Shown here in pieces: positions 43,416 to 56,529 of a DNA stretch of 64,000 nt (the stretch's first letter is position 1; each line of letters starts with the position of its first letter). A model generated the notes under the pieces. It had not been told where the DNA came from, did not search any database, and saw only the letters and a list, made by a program, of their open reading frames with translations. Position numbers and translations under genes: made by a program. The DNA is from Candidatus Leptovillus gracilis (lineage in GTDB: Bacteria; Chloroflexota; Anaerolineae; Promineifilales; Promineifilaceae): the NCBI GenBank assembly GCA_016716065.1, contig JADJXA010000011.1, positions 1-64,000 of the forward strand, in the 5' to 3' direction.

Positions 43416-44642
43416 GTGGGACTTTTCGCTCAGGCTGGCGACCCATTCCAGCCATCTACGTGGACTGTCAGCGAACTGACGGCTTATATCCGCGAATTGT
43501 TCGCCATTGATTACCGGCTGCAAGACCTGGAAGTCAGCGGCGAAATTTCCAATTTTACCCAGGCGCGTTCCGGTCATTTTTACTTCACGCTGAAGGATGC
43601 CGGGGCGCAGATTAAATGTGTCATGTGGCGCTCGGCGGCCGAGCGGCTGCTTTTTCAGCCCCGTGAAGGGGATGCGGTGGTGGCGGACGGCCGTATCTCC
43701 ATCTACGAAGCCGGCGGCGTATACCAACTCTATGTGGAGCATATGCAGCCCGCCGGCCGGGGCAGTCTGGCCGTCGCCTTCGAGCAGCTAAAGCAGCGCC
43801 TCGGCGATGAAGGGCTGTTCGACCCGGCGCACAAAAAGCCTATTCCGCCGACGCCGCGCAAAATAGGCATTGTCACCTCGGCCGACGCCGCCGCCCTGCG
43901 CGATATCCTTAATGTGTTGAATCGGCGCTACCCGCTGGCCGCCGTACTCATCGCCCCGACATTGGTGCAGGGGGCCGACGCGCCGGCGCAAATTGTGCGC
44001 GCCTTACAATGGCTGGACGGCCGTACCGACATTGATACCATCATCCTGGCGCGCGGTGGCGGTTCTATCGAAGACCTGTGGGGCTTCAACGACGAGCGGG
44101 TGGCGCGAACTATTTTTGCCGCCCAACACCCCATCATCACCGGGGTGGGCCACGAAACCGACTTCACCATCGCCGATTTTGTCGCCGACCGGCGCGCGCC
44201 AACACCATCGGCGGCGGCCGAATTGGCGACGCCAGACATTGAGGAGATACGGCCGCTGCTGCAAGCTCTGCAGACGCTGCTGCGCTCCGAACTGGATGAC
44301 CTGATCCGGCAAAAGCGGTGGCGGGTGCAAACATTGGTGCGGGCGCTGGCGCACCTCAGCCCGCAGGCGCGGCTGGAAAATAACCAGCAGCGGTTGGATG
44401 TGACGGTGGCGCGGTTGGACCGGGCAATGGGCAACCGGCTGGCGCGCCAGCGTGGGCGGTTGGCAGTTTTACAGGCCGGGTTAACGGCCGTTAGCCCGCT
44501 GGCGACGTTGTCGCGGGGATATGCGATTGTGCGCCGGGCCGACGGCCGTATCATACGCGCCGTCGCCGATGCCGCGCCGGGCGACGCCCTGATGATACAG
44601 GTGTCCGATGGGCAAATTGACGCGCAGGTGAAGGCATCATGA
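43416..44642 (+). CDS. xseA: Exodeoxyribonuclease VII large subunit
   Basis: 408 residues. N-terminal OB-fold (WTVSELTAYIRELFAIDYRLQDLEVSGE, HFYFTLKDAGAQIKCVMWR), then the catalytic domain with GIVTSADAAALRDI, LARGGGSIEDLWGFNDERVAR and GVGHETDFTIADFVADRRAPTP. GTG start with GGAGGAAGC. Partner of xseB, with a NUDIX gene in between. Confidence 0.96.
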   Translation: MGLFAQAGDPFQPSTWTVSELTAYIRELFAIDYRLQDLEVSGEISNFTQARSGHFYFTLKDAGAQIKCVMWRSAAERLLFQPREGDAVVADGRISIYEAGGVYQLYVEHMQPAGRGSLAVAFEQLKQRLGDEGLFDPAHKKPIPPTPRKIGIVTSADAAALRDILNVLNRRYPLAAVLIAPTLVQGADAPAQIVRALQWLDGRTDIDTIILARGGGSIEDLWGFNDERVARTIFAAQHPIITGVGHETDFTIADFVADRRAPTPSAAAELATPDIEEIRPLLQALQTLLRSELDDLIRQKRWRVQTLVRALAHLSPQARLENNQQRLDVTVARLDRAMGNRLARQRGRLAVLQAGLTAVSPLATLSRGYAIVRRADGRIIRAVADAAPGDALMIQVSDGQIDAQVKAS

Positions 44643-44721
44643 TGACAAGACAGGCGGGGGATGGGTATCGGTTTGCTTCAGTTGTGCCCGGTAACGGCCG
44701 TGCGGCTGGTCTGGTACACCT

Positions 44722-45216
44722 TTGAACACCAACATCAACAAACCAGGGTTGGATTCCTTGCACCTTAAAGCGCGTCTGCTGTACAGTCTGGGTAGAATCT
44801 ATTGGCGCATATTCAGGCCGCTCTCCTGGGGCGTCCGGGTAATGCTCATTCAAGATGACGCCGTTCTGTTGGTCTGGCACACTTATCGGCCGGGCTGGTT
44901 TTTTCCCGGCGGCGGCCTGAAGCGCGGTGAATCCTTTGCCGACGCCGCTCGCCGTGAAGCCCGCGAAGAAGTGGGCGCCACACTGGGCGAACTCCGTTTT
45001 TGGGGCCTTTATACCTATCTCAGCGAGTACAAAAGCGACCATGTGGTCATGTTTCTTTGCGAAGATTTTCAACTGAACGGCCAGACCGACTTTGAGATTG
45101 CCGCCTGCCAATATTTTCCCCTGACAGCGCTGCCGCCAGACGTTAGCGAAGGCATGAAACGGCACATTCAGGAGTATTTGCAGGGCGATCATCAACCAAC
45201 CATTGAAGCGCATTAA
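44722..45216 (+). CDS. NUDIX hydrolase (between xseA and xseB)
   Basis: 164 residues from TTG 44722; the ribosome site is weak and a later start near MLIQDD is possible. Complete Nudix box with GGGLKRGESFADAARREAREEVGA (Gly, first Glu, REAREEVG). Cleaves a nucleoside diphosphate linked to another moiety; substrate unknown. No TM or signal, same direction as its neighbours. Confidence 0.85.
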   Translation: MNTNINKPGLDSLHLKARLLYSLGRIYWRIFRPLSWGVRVMLIQDDAVLLVWHTYRPGWFFPGGGLKRGESFADAARREAREEVGATLGELRFWGLYTYLSEYKSDHVVMFLCEDFQLNGQTDFEIAACQYFPLTALPPDVSEGMKRHIQEYLQGDHQPTIEAH

Positions 45217-45249
45217 CCATGCCCTTAACAAGCAAAAGAAAGGTACAGG

Positions 45250-45474
45250 ATGGAAAAAGAGATAGATGCTTTAACGTTTGAAGAAGCCTTAAAAGAATTA
45301 GAGGTGATTGTAGCCCGTCTGGAAGCCGGCGAGTTAACGTTGGATGAATCTCTCGCCCTCTTTGAGCGCGGGCAAAAATTGGCCGAGCTGTGCAACAAAC
45401 AGCTTAATCAGGCTACCTTGCGCGTCGAACAATTAACGTCTGATGGCGAAATCATCGAATTGCCTTCACCCTGA
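45250..45474 (+). CDS. xseB: Exodeoxyribonuclease VII small subunit
   Basis: 74 residues with the family pattern TFEEALKELEVIVARLEAGELTLDESLALFERGQKLAELCNK. ATG preceded by GAAAGG. Binds the long helix of XseA. The gap to ftsY holds a low-complexity CACAGAGGCACGGAAAACAC stretch only. Confidence 0.95.
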   Translation: MEKEIDALTFEEALKELEVIVARLEAGELTLDESLALFERGQKLAELCNKQLNQATLRVEQLTSDGEIIELPSP

Positions 45475-45594
45475 TCATTGTTATACTTCGCCTTTGTTTT
45501 GCATCCCTAAAAGCAACTGTTCACCACAGAGGCACGGAAAACACGGAGATGAAATTTGTGGCGAGTGGTGATTTTGAATTAGAAGAGGATTGCC

Positions 45595-46506
45595 TTGTTC
45601 AAAAGTATTCGTGAATCATTAAACCGTACCCGCCAAACTGTTTTTGGGCAGATTGTTAACGTCTTGGGTATGGGGGAAATTACCGAAGAGACCTGGGAAG
45701 ACCTGGAAGCGCTGCTGATTCAGGCCGATGTGGGTGTGCCTACAACCATCGATCTGGTTTCGGCGATGCGTGAGCGCGTTGAGGCCGAAGGGCTGTTCCG
45801 GGCCGACCAACTTCTGGCGGCCATGAAACAAGAAATGCGCGCCATTTTGGTGGATCCACCGGTCTATGAATTACATGAACCACGCCAACTGACGGTGGTG
45901 ATGGTGGTTGGCGTGAACGGTTCTGGCAAGACTACCACCATTGGCAAGCTGGCCTATCGCTATAAAAACCTGGGCAGAAATGTGCTGCTGGCGGCCGGCG
46001 ACACATTCCGTGCGGCGGCCATTGACCAGCTAAAAATCTGGGGCGAGCGTTCGGGTGTGCCGGTGATTGCCGGCCAACCCGGCGGCGACCCGGCGGCCAT
46101 CGCCTACGACGCCATCCGGGCGACACGCGCGCGCGGTTATGATTTGCTGTTTGTGGACACAGCCGGCCGCCTGCACACCAAATTCAACCTGATGAAGGAG
46201 TTGGAAAAGGTATATGGCGTCTGTCGTAAAAGCGTCCATGCTGCGCCCCATGAGGTGTTTTTGGTACTAGACGCGCCCACCGGCCAAAATGCCCTGGTGC
46301 AGGCCGCCAAGTTCAAAGAATCGGTGAAAGCGACCGGCGTCATTTTGACCAAGCTAGACAGCACGGCCAAAGGGGGCATGGTTTTTGCCATTTACCGCGA
46401 GTTAGGTTTGCCAGTGCGTTTTATCGGCACGGGTGAAGCCATTGAGGATTTGGCCCCATTTGATCCCGACCAATTTGTTAACGGTCTGTTCGCCACCGAA
46501 GGATAA
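45595..46506 (+). CDS. ftsY: Signal recognition particle receptor FtsY
   Basis: 303 residues, NG domain only, without the acidic A domain of E. coli. SRP GTPase motifs: GVNGSGKTTTIGKLA (G1), DTFRAAA, FVDTAGR (G3), TKLDSTAKGG (G4) and GTGEAIEDLAPFDP at the end. TTG start at 45595, preceded by AGAGGA. Targets membrane proteins to the translocon. Confidence 0.97.
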   Translation: MFKSIRESLNRTRQTVFGQIVNVLGMGEITEETWEDLEALLIQADVGVPTTIDLVSAMRERVEAEGLFRADQLLAAMKQEMRAILVDPPVYELHEPRQLTVVMVVGVNGSGKTTTIGKLAYRYKNLGRNVLLAAGDTFRAAAIDQLKIWGERSGVPVIAGQPGGDPAAIAYDAIRATRARGYDLLFVDTAGRLHTKFNLMKELEKVYGVCRKSVHAAPHEVFLVLDAPTGQNALVQAAKFKESVKATGVILTKLDSTAKGGMVFAIYRELGLPVRFIGTGEAIEDLAPFDPDQFVNGLFATEG

Positions 46507-46617
46507 GTGATTCTACACATGGACACAGATTTTCTATCTGTGAAATCTGTCAAATCTGTGGACTATTTTCAAGGGAGACTTCTTGCAGTGGGGCACACTA
46601 CCACGAATGAACACCCT

Positions 46618-46686
46618 GGGAGCGCAGGCGTCTCGCCTGCCAGAACGGACGGGACGTCCGCGCTCCCATTTTCGAAGGAGTTTAAG
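46618..46686 (+). repeat. Cloverleaf-like intergenic repeat, copy 2 (leader of prfB)
   Basis: Same element as at 690-756. Outer stem GGGAGCGC/GCGCTCCC, inner hairpins GCAGGCG/CGCCTGC and GGAC/GTCC; the latter differs from copy 1 (GGGC/GCCC) by a compensatory base-pair change. Ends CGAAGGAGTTTAAG directly before the prfB ATG, supplying the ribosome site. Before it, 46507-46560 holds a short TCTGTGAAA-type 9-base repeat. Confidence 0.75.
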
Positions 46687-47782
46687 ATGGAAACATTAAT
46701 AGCGCAGTTAGGCGAGTTACAGGAAACGGTCAACCATTTGCGGAGGCGTCTTTGACGTAGCCGCCAAACTTGAGAAGATTGAACAACTGCAATACATTGC
46801 CGGGGAGCCAGACCTCTGGGATGATCCAGAAAAAGCCCAGGTGGTGATGCGCGATTTGACGCGCCTGAAGGACCAGGTGACTGTTTGGGAAGGTCTGAGC
46901 AGGGCGTTGAGTGATACGCTGGAACTGGCTGAACTGGATGATGATGAACTGGCTCCTGAACTTGAACGGGAAACAGCCGCATTGGCAAGTCAGGTAGCCG
47001 ATTTGGAATTTCGGGCGCTGTTTTCCGGCGAGTATGACAGTGAAAACGCGATTATGGCGATTCATGCCGGGGCGGGGGGAACCGAAGCGCAGGATTGGGC
47101 GCAGATGTTACAGCGGATGTTTGTCCGCTGGGCGGAGTCGCACAACTTTGTGGTGACAATTCTGGACGAGAGCAGCGGCGATGAAGCGGGCATTAAGAGC
47201 TGCCTGATGTCGGTGGAGGGGGATTATGTGTACGGCCGTCTCCAATCTGAACGCGGCGTGCATCGTCTGGTGCGCATCTCGCCCTACGACGCTTCCAAGC
47301 GCCGCCACACTTCTTTTGCCAAAGTGGAAGTGTGGCCGGATGTGGCTGGGGACATTGAGATTGAGATTGACGAGAAGGATTTGCGCATAGACCGCTTTCG
47401 TTCCAGCGGCGCCGGCGGCCAACATATGCAAAAGAACGAAACGGCCGTGCGCATTGTCCATCTACCCACCGGTATTGTTGTTGCCTGTCAAAACCAACGC
47501 TCCCTCACGCAAAACATGGAAGTCGCCATGGGCATCCTCAAATCGCAGTTATTCGACCTGGAGCGACGTAAACAAGACGCCGAAATGGCCGAACTAAAAG
47601 GGGAAGACGTGGACGCCGGTTGGGGCAGCCAGATACGCTCCTACGTCCTCCACCCCTACAAAATGGTCAAAGACCACCGGTCGAACTATGAAGTGGGCAA
47701 TACGCAGGCGGTGCTAGACGGCCGTTTAGACGACTTCATGGAAGCCTATCTCAAACACATACTGGGCGAACCGGTCGCCTAA
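46687..47782 (+). CDS. prfB: Peptide chain release factor 2, with programmed +1 frameshift
   Basis: The first 22 codons from ATG 46687 (METLIAQLGEL) end CGT CTT TGA C at 46747-46756. This is the classical RF2 autoregulation site: CTT slips +1, the internal TGA is skipped and reading goes on as LDVAAKLEKIEQLQ. A Shine-Dalgarno-like GGAGG (46742-46746) lies three bases before CTT, as in E. coli. The main body contains the GGQ motif in GAGGQHMQKNETAVR. Total about 364 residues. RF2 recognises UGA and UAA. Confidence 0.96.
46742..46756 (+). other. prfB programmed frameshift site
   Basis: GGAGG-CGT-CTT-TGA-C: internal Shine-Dalgarno, slippery CTT, in-frame stop TGA, then C. Confidence 0.95.
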
Positions 47783-47836
47783 ATGATGGCATGGTTCGTC
47801 GAGCGGAACATCTTATTTACAAATTCAGACTGAATT

Positions 47837-47896
47837 GTCATTCCTTCGGCGTTGCTCAGGACAAGGTCTGAGCAACGCCGAAGGAATGACACGCTT
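47837..47896 (+). terminator. 23-bp perfect inverted repeat with T run after prfB
   Basis: Arms 47837-47859 and 47868-47890 are perfectly complementary (GTCATTCCTTCGGCGTTGCT... outward), loop 8 bases, then ACGCTTTTTT. Far longer than a minimal terminator, so possibly a mobile palindromic repeat that serves as terminator. The rest of 47897-48058 shows nothing. Confidence 0.75.
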
Positions 47897-48058
47897 TTTT
47901 GTTAAATTTGTAAAAGCCCATATCGCCTGAATTGAACCATGCCAAAAACCGGAATTTTTCTTAGGCGATTACCAAAGGGGCGAGGAATCGGCTTGCCCGG
48001 ATCTGGATAAGCTGATTCCAATTCTTGTGCGCTGAACGAGGAGTAAGCCGGTAAATTG

Positions 48059-49186
48059 CTACATTGCCCCTGAGACGAGCGCCAACAGCACCCCCCCAGC
48101 CATAACGCTGGCTAACTGCCCCGCCGTATTTGCGCCCATTGCGTGCATCAACAAAAAGTTGTCAAAATCTTCATCTTGGGCCATTTTGGCCACCAGGCGG
48201 CCAGCCATTGGGAAAGCGCTGATGCCGGCCGCGCCCAGCAGCGGATTGATCTTTCCCCCGCTCAGGACGGCCATTGTTTTGCCCAACAGCAGTCCGGCCA
48301 CTGTATCCAAAGCAAAAGCCACCAGGCCCAGAACAAGAATGCCCAAAGTATCCAGGTTTAGAAAGGTGCTGGCGCTCATGGTCGAGCCAATTGTCACACC
48401 CAGGAACAGCGTTGCCACGTTGGCGATCTCGTTTTGCGCCGATTTGCTCAGCCCATCTACAACAAGACTCTCGCGCAGCAAATTGCCCAACATCAGCATA
48501 CTGATCAAGGGTGTGGCCTCGGGAACCAGAAGGCCAACAACCAGGGTGACAACCACCGGAAACAGCACGCGCCCCCGCCATGAGACTGGTCGCGGCGCAT
48601 AGGCCATGCGAATGCGCCGTTCACTTGGGGTTGTTAGCAGCCGCATCAGTGGCGGCTGGATGATGGGAACCAGGCTCATGTAGGAGTAAGCGGCGACAGC
48701 GATGGGGGCAAGCAGCCGGGGCGCCAATTTGGTCGCTACAAAAATGGAGGTCGGCCCATCAATTGCACCAATGACTCCGATGGAAGCTGCTTCGTTTAGC
48801 GGGAAACCGAGCAGGGTGGCTAAAATCAGCGTGCCAAAAATGCCAAACTGTCCAGCTGCGCCCAGCAAAACCATTTTGGGCTGCGCCAGTAAAGGACTAA
48901 AGTCAATCATCGCCCCAACGCCGATAAAAATCAGCAAAGGGAACAGTTCTGTGCTGATGCCGACACGATACAGAAGGCTGAATAAACCATCACCATCTGT
49001 CATGCCCGCCATAGGAATGTTGCCCAGAATGCAGCCAAAACCAATGGGCAGCAAAAGAACCGGCTCGTATTTTTTGATGATGGCCAGAGCAATTAAGATG
49101 CCCCCCACCAGAATCATCAAGGCATTACCGAGAGTAAAATTGGCGATGCCCTTGAAAAGCTCAGGAAGAAGCTGGGTGAAGTCCAT
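48059..49186 (-). CDS. Sodium-pumping decarboxylase beta subunit (OadB/MmdB/GcdB family)
   Basis: 375 residues, about nine to eleven membrane helices. Family blocks GVGAMIDFSPLLAQPKM, GAIDGPTSIFVATKLAP and the C-terminal HAMGANTAGQLASVMAGG. In this family the Asp of the GAIDGPT region takes part in Na+ transport and decarboxylation of carboxybiotin. Last gene of a four-gene minus-strand operon with biotin carrier, gamma subunit and carboxyltransferase. Confidence 0.93.
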   Translation of the reverse strand: MDFTQLLPELFKGIANFTLGNALMILVGGILIALAIIKKYEPVLLLPIGFGCILGNIPMAGMTDGDGLFSLLYRVGISTELFPLLIFIGVGAMIDFSPLLAQPKMVLLGAAGQFGIFGTLILATLLGFPLNEAASIGVIGAIDGPTSIFVATKLAPRLLAPIAVAAYSYMSLVPIIQPPLMRLLTTPSERRIRMAYAPRPVSWRGRVLFPVVVTLVVGLLVPEATPLISMLMLGNLLRESLVVDGLSKSAQNEIANVATLFLGVTIGSTMSASTFLNLDTLGILVLGLVAFALDTVAGLLLGKTMAVLSGGKINPLLGAAGISAFPMAGRLVAKMAQDEDFDNFLLMHAMGANTAGQLASVMAGGVLLALVSGAM

Positions 49187-49241
49187 TGTTAAATAAGGAA
49201 GCGTTCAGGCCCCTGATGCCTACGAAGCGCCGGGGACTGCA

Positions 49242-49676
49242 TTAATCTGCATATTCAACCAATACGTCGTTGTGTTTGACATGCTGCCCAACGGTTACGG
49301 TTACGCCAGCAATCGTTCCGGCGCGGGTAGCTCGAATTGTATTGCTCATTTTCATGGCATCCAGAGTACACAAGGGTTGCCCAACCACCACGACCTGATC
49401 GACCTGTACCATGACTGCGCTTACCATCCCAGGGATGGGTGCGCGAACCAATCTGGCGCGTTCGCTTTTTGCCGCAGGCGCTGCGGCTGCCTGCGTTGGC
49501 GAGGCGGGAAATGGCCGGGCGGCCCCAACCTGACCATTTTGTGTCGTGCTGGCGGTTTCCATTTCGGGCCAGACTTCAAACTGCGTTTCACCAATCGTGG
49601 CGATAATCGGTCGGGTCCGTAAGTCGCCGACTTCTACGGTAAATGATTGGTTGTCTATTTTAACGGTTAGTTTCAT
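49242..49676 (-). CDS. Biotin carboxyl carrier subunit of the decarboxylase
   Basis: 144 residues: N-terminal ~50 residues of beta structure, Ala/Pro-rich flexible linker, and a biotinyl domain with the acceptor lysine in LDAMKMSN. Carries CO2 from the carboxyltransferase to the membrane subunit. Its start overlaps the stop of the gamma-subunit gene by four bases (ATGA). Confidence 0.93.
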   Translation of the reverse strand: MKLTVKIDNQSFTVEVGDLRTRPIIATIGETQFEVWPEMETASTTQNGQVGAARPFPASPTQAAAAPAAKSERARLVRAPIPGMVSAVMVQVDQVVVVGQPLCTLDAMKMSNTIRATRAGTIAGVTVTVGQHVKHNDVLVEYAD

Positions 49677-50002
49677 CGTACAGACCCCCGTTTTTCCAGA
49701 ATGCTGCTGCGCATAACAGCCTGCCAGGCGCTGACGAGGGGCGTGGGGGGCGTGGGAAGGATATGAGGTTTGGCGTCTGTTTCTAAGGCCAGGGCAATGG
49801 CAACGGCCGTTGCCGCAGCCTGCCGCTTCCTTTCCAACCCAACTGCCTGATCAGAATCGGCCGTTTGTGTCTCTTCTGCCTGTCGATCGGCCGTTCCATG
49901 GACCAGGAGCGACATAACCAGCCACAGCAAAAGAATCGAGGCAAAGACAAGCCCCATTCCCACGATGGCAATTTGCCCGGCAATCAATAAATCATCAGAC
50001 AT
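49673..50002 (-). CDS. Decarboxylase gamma subunit (OadG-like)
   Basis: 109 residues with one N-terminal membrane helix (IAIVGMGLVFASILLLWLVMSLL) and a Gln/Ala-rich cytoplasmic tail. Such subunits assemble the complex. The four-gene context supports the call, since the sequence itself is poorly conserved. Confidence 0.8.
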   Translation of the reverse strand: MSDDLLIAGQIAIVGMGLVFASILLLWLVMSLLVHGTADRQAEETQTADSDQAVGLERKRQAAATAVAIALALETDAKPHILPTPPTPLVSAWQAVMRSSILEKRGSVR

Positions 50003-50073
50003 TGTTGTAATTCCTTTTTCAGATACAAAGCGGAACGTTTCAGAAAGGCCACGCTCCTGATCCTTCCAATACG

Positions 50074-51627
50074 TTATACGGGGATATTCCCATGTTTGCG
50101 GCGCGGCGCAGTGGTGAATTTATCACGCAGGGCCGTCAGCGCAGCGATGATTTTGGGCCGCGTTTCCCAGGGTTCCAGAATGTCGTCTACATAGCCGGCC
50201 CTGGCTGCGTAATATGGATTGCTGAACTGCGAACGATAATCATCTGCCAGCCGTTCGCGTTCGGCTACCGGGTCAGGTGCGGCCATGATCTGCTTCTTAA
50301 ACAGGATGTTGACAGCTCCTTCGGCCCCCAAAACGGCGATTTCAGCGCTGGGCCAGGCATAGGTCACGTCTGTGCCCAGGTATTTGCTGCCCATTACCAC
50401 GTAGGCCCCGCCATACGCTTTGCGCGTGATGACCGTTACTTTGGGCACGGTGGCTTCCGAATAGGCATACAACACTTTGGCGCCATGGCGGATAATGCCC
50501 CGATGTTCCTGATCGACGCCTGGCAAAAAGCCCGGCGAATCTACAAATGTAACCAAGGGTATGTTAAAGCAGTCGCACATGCGGACAAAGCGCGTCATTT
50601 TGTCGGCCGCGTCTATGTCAATGACACCCGCCATCACGCTTGGTTCTTGAGCGATAATGCCTACACAGTGCCCGCCCATGCGCGCGAAGCCGACAATGGC
50701 ATTACAGGCCCAGGTCGGATGGAATTCCAGAAAGGTCCCCTGGTCCACAACACGTTGAATGACTTCGTGCATCCGGTAAGGCTCGGAAGAGTCCAGGGGG
50801 ACAATGTTGTTGAGTTCAGGGTCCATGCGCAGGGGGTCGTCTGTGGCTGCGACGAGGGGCGGGTTTTCGACGTTGTTGGACGGAAAGTAACCAATGACCT
50901 GGCGACACAGGGCCAGCGCTTCTGTTTCTGTTGGGGCGCACAGCGAAGCCGTGCCACTGATGGACATGTGTACCTCAGCCCCACCCAGGTTTTCTGCATC
51001 AATTACTTCACCGGTGACGGCCTTGATAACATCCGGCCCGGTGAGGAACATGAAGGATGTTTTCTCGACCATGATGATCAGGTCGGTCAGAGCCGGGGAA
51101 TAGGCCGCGCCGCCGGCGCATGGGCCAAGCAGCAAGCTGATCTGGGGGATGACGCCGGAATAAAGCGCGTTGCGCCGGAAGATTTCGGCGTAGCCGCCCA
51201 TGCTCTTAACGCCTTCTTGGATGCGAGCGCCACCGGAGTCTAACAAGCCGATGACGGGGACGCCGTTGCGCACGGCCAGGTCCATCATCCGGCAGATTTT
51301 GCGGCTTTGCATTTCACCCAGGGTACCGCCGTAGACGGTGAAATCCTGGGCATAGACGTAGACAGTACGGCCGTCAATCAGCCCATACCCGGTGACAACA
51401 CCATCACCCGGATATTTTTCGGCGGCAATGCCCATCTCGTCGCCCTGATGAACGATGAAGGGTTCCAGTTCGTTGAACGTACCGGCGTCTAACAGCAGGT
51501 CCAGTCGTTCGCGGGCTGTTAACTTGCCTTTGGCATGTTGGGTGGCGATGCGTTCCTGACCTCCACCCTGTCGAACCTTCTCGCGCATGGCGCGCAGTTC
51601 AAGAATACGCGGATCATTTGCAGGCAT
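50074..51627 (-). CDS. mmdA: Acyl-CoA carboxyltransferase / methylmalonyl-CoA decarboxylase alpha subunit
   Basis: 517 residues of the two-domain carboxyltransferase fold. Blocks KGKLTARERLDLLLDAGTF, YAQDFTVYGGTLGEMQSRK, LLDSGGARIQEGV, GPCAGGAAYSPALTD, FVDSPGFLPGVDQEHRGI and TRKAYGGAYVVMGSK. Could be the beta subunit of propionyl-CoA carboxylase, but linkage to OadB-, OadG- and biotin-carrier genes indicates a membrane decarboxylase of methylmalonyl-CoA (less likely glutaconyl- or malonyl-CoA). Start at 51627 with AGAGGT. Confidence 0.88.
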   Translation of the reverse strand: MPANDPRILELRAMREKVRQGGGQERIATQHAKGKLTARERLDLLLDAGTFNELEPFIVHQGDEMGIAAEKYPGDGVVTGYGLIDGRTVYVYAQDFTVYGGTLGEMQSRKICRMMDLAVRNGVPVIGLLDSGGARIQEGVKSMGGYAEIFRRNALYSGVIPQISLLLGPCAGGAAYSPALTDLIIMVEKTSFMFLTGPDVIKAVTGEVIDAENLGGAEVHMSISGTASLCAPTETEALALCRQVIGYFPSNNVENPPLVAATDDPLRMDPELNNIVPLDSSEPYRMHEVIQRVVDQGTFLEFHPTWACNAIVGFARMGGHCVGIIAQEPSVMAGVIDIDAADKMTRFVRMCDCFNIPLVTFVDSPGFLPGVDQEHRGIIRHGAKVLYAYSEATVPKVTVITRKAYGGAYVVMGSKYLGTDVTYAWPSAEIAVLGAEGAVNILFKKQIMAAPDPVAERERLADDYRSQFSNPYYAARAGYVDDILEPWETRPKIIAALTALRDKFTTAPRRKHGNIPV

Positions 51628-51822
51628 AAATACCTCTAAAGTGGCTGCGTTTGCCACAGCCGCTGCTAATATTTTAATCTTACCAACCCAGTACAGGGCA
51701 AAAGTGTAACGGATGTATGGTATTAGGGGAGTGCCAAAAGTAACCTTTGGCCCAAACGGTTGTCATAGGATTTCGACTCAAGGAACGGCCGTTACACCTG
51801 AGCTTTTCGGTCCTCCCCATTT

Positions 51823-51850
51823 TTGACAAATTCTTATTCTCTGCTACTAT
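51823..51850 (+). promoter_or_regulatory. rpoC promoter, distal
   Basis: TTGACA (51823-51828), 16-base spacer, TACTAT (51845-51850). The region 51658-51822 between the divergent mmdA and rpoC genes shows one ACGGCCGT and nothing else clear. Confidence 0.65.
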
Positions 51851-51891
51851 AGCCAATTGGCTTTTTTAAGGAATCTCTAACGGGGATACTC

Positions 51892-51919
51892 TTGACATAT
51901 CCCTGTTTACTAATAAAAT
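51892..51919 (+). promoter_or_regulatory. rpoC promoter, proximal
   Basis: TTGACA (51892-51897), 16-base spacer, TAAAAT (51914-51919). Confidence 0.65.
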
Positions 51920-51955
51920 AATTGGCTTATGTTATAAAGTGTTCTGTGTCACTTC

Positions 51956-51987
51956 AAGAGCGTTGGCTGTTTTGCCATACGCTCTTT
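51956..51987 (+). terminator. Hairpin with T run in the rpoC leader (possible attenuator)
   Basis: AAGAGCGT-TGGC-TGTTTT-GCCA-T-ACGCTCTT followed by TTAT. It lies about 30-40 bases after the proximal transcription start and about 100 bases before the rpoC start codon. Confidence 0.6.
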
Positions 51988-52083
51988 TATGTGTTTATAC
52001 ACACTTTATCCCCTCAGGCGCGCGTCGCCACTTGATAATCATACAAATTGGTCCGAGCTTCAAATTTTTTGGGAGGTCACCTG

Positions 52084-56424
<4,341 letters not shown>

Positions 56425-56483
56425 GCAGCGCAACAAAAACCAGGCATAGCTCATATCGAGGGCCATGCCTGGCTTAAGAAGGT

Positions 56484-56516
56484 AAAAAGGCGACCTCAAC
56501 AGGTCGCCTTTTTTGT
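56484..56516. terminator. Bidirectional terminator after rpoC
   Basis: AAAAAGGCGACCT-CAAC-AGGTCGCCTTTTTT between convergent genes. An additional CCAGGCAT/ATGCCTGG hairpin lies just upstream (about 56440-56473). Confidence 0.9.
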
Positions 56517-56529
56517 GTCTGGTTTGTGG

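Noticed and set aside
46841..47782. Truncated prfB starting at 46841
   Set aside because: The missing N-terminus is encoded by 46687-46752 and joined by the classical CTT-TGA-C frameshift.
48059..50002. Oxaloacetate decarboxylase
   Set aside because: The alpha subunit is of the acyl-CoA carboxyltransferase type, not the HMG-CoA-lyase-like OadA.
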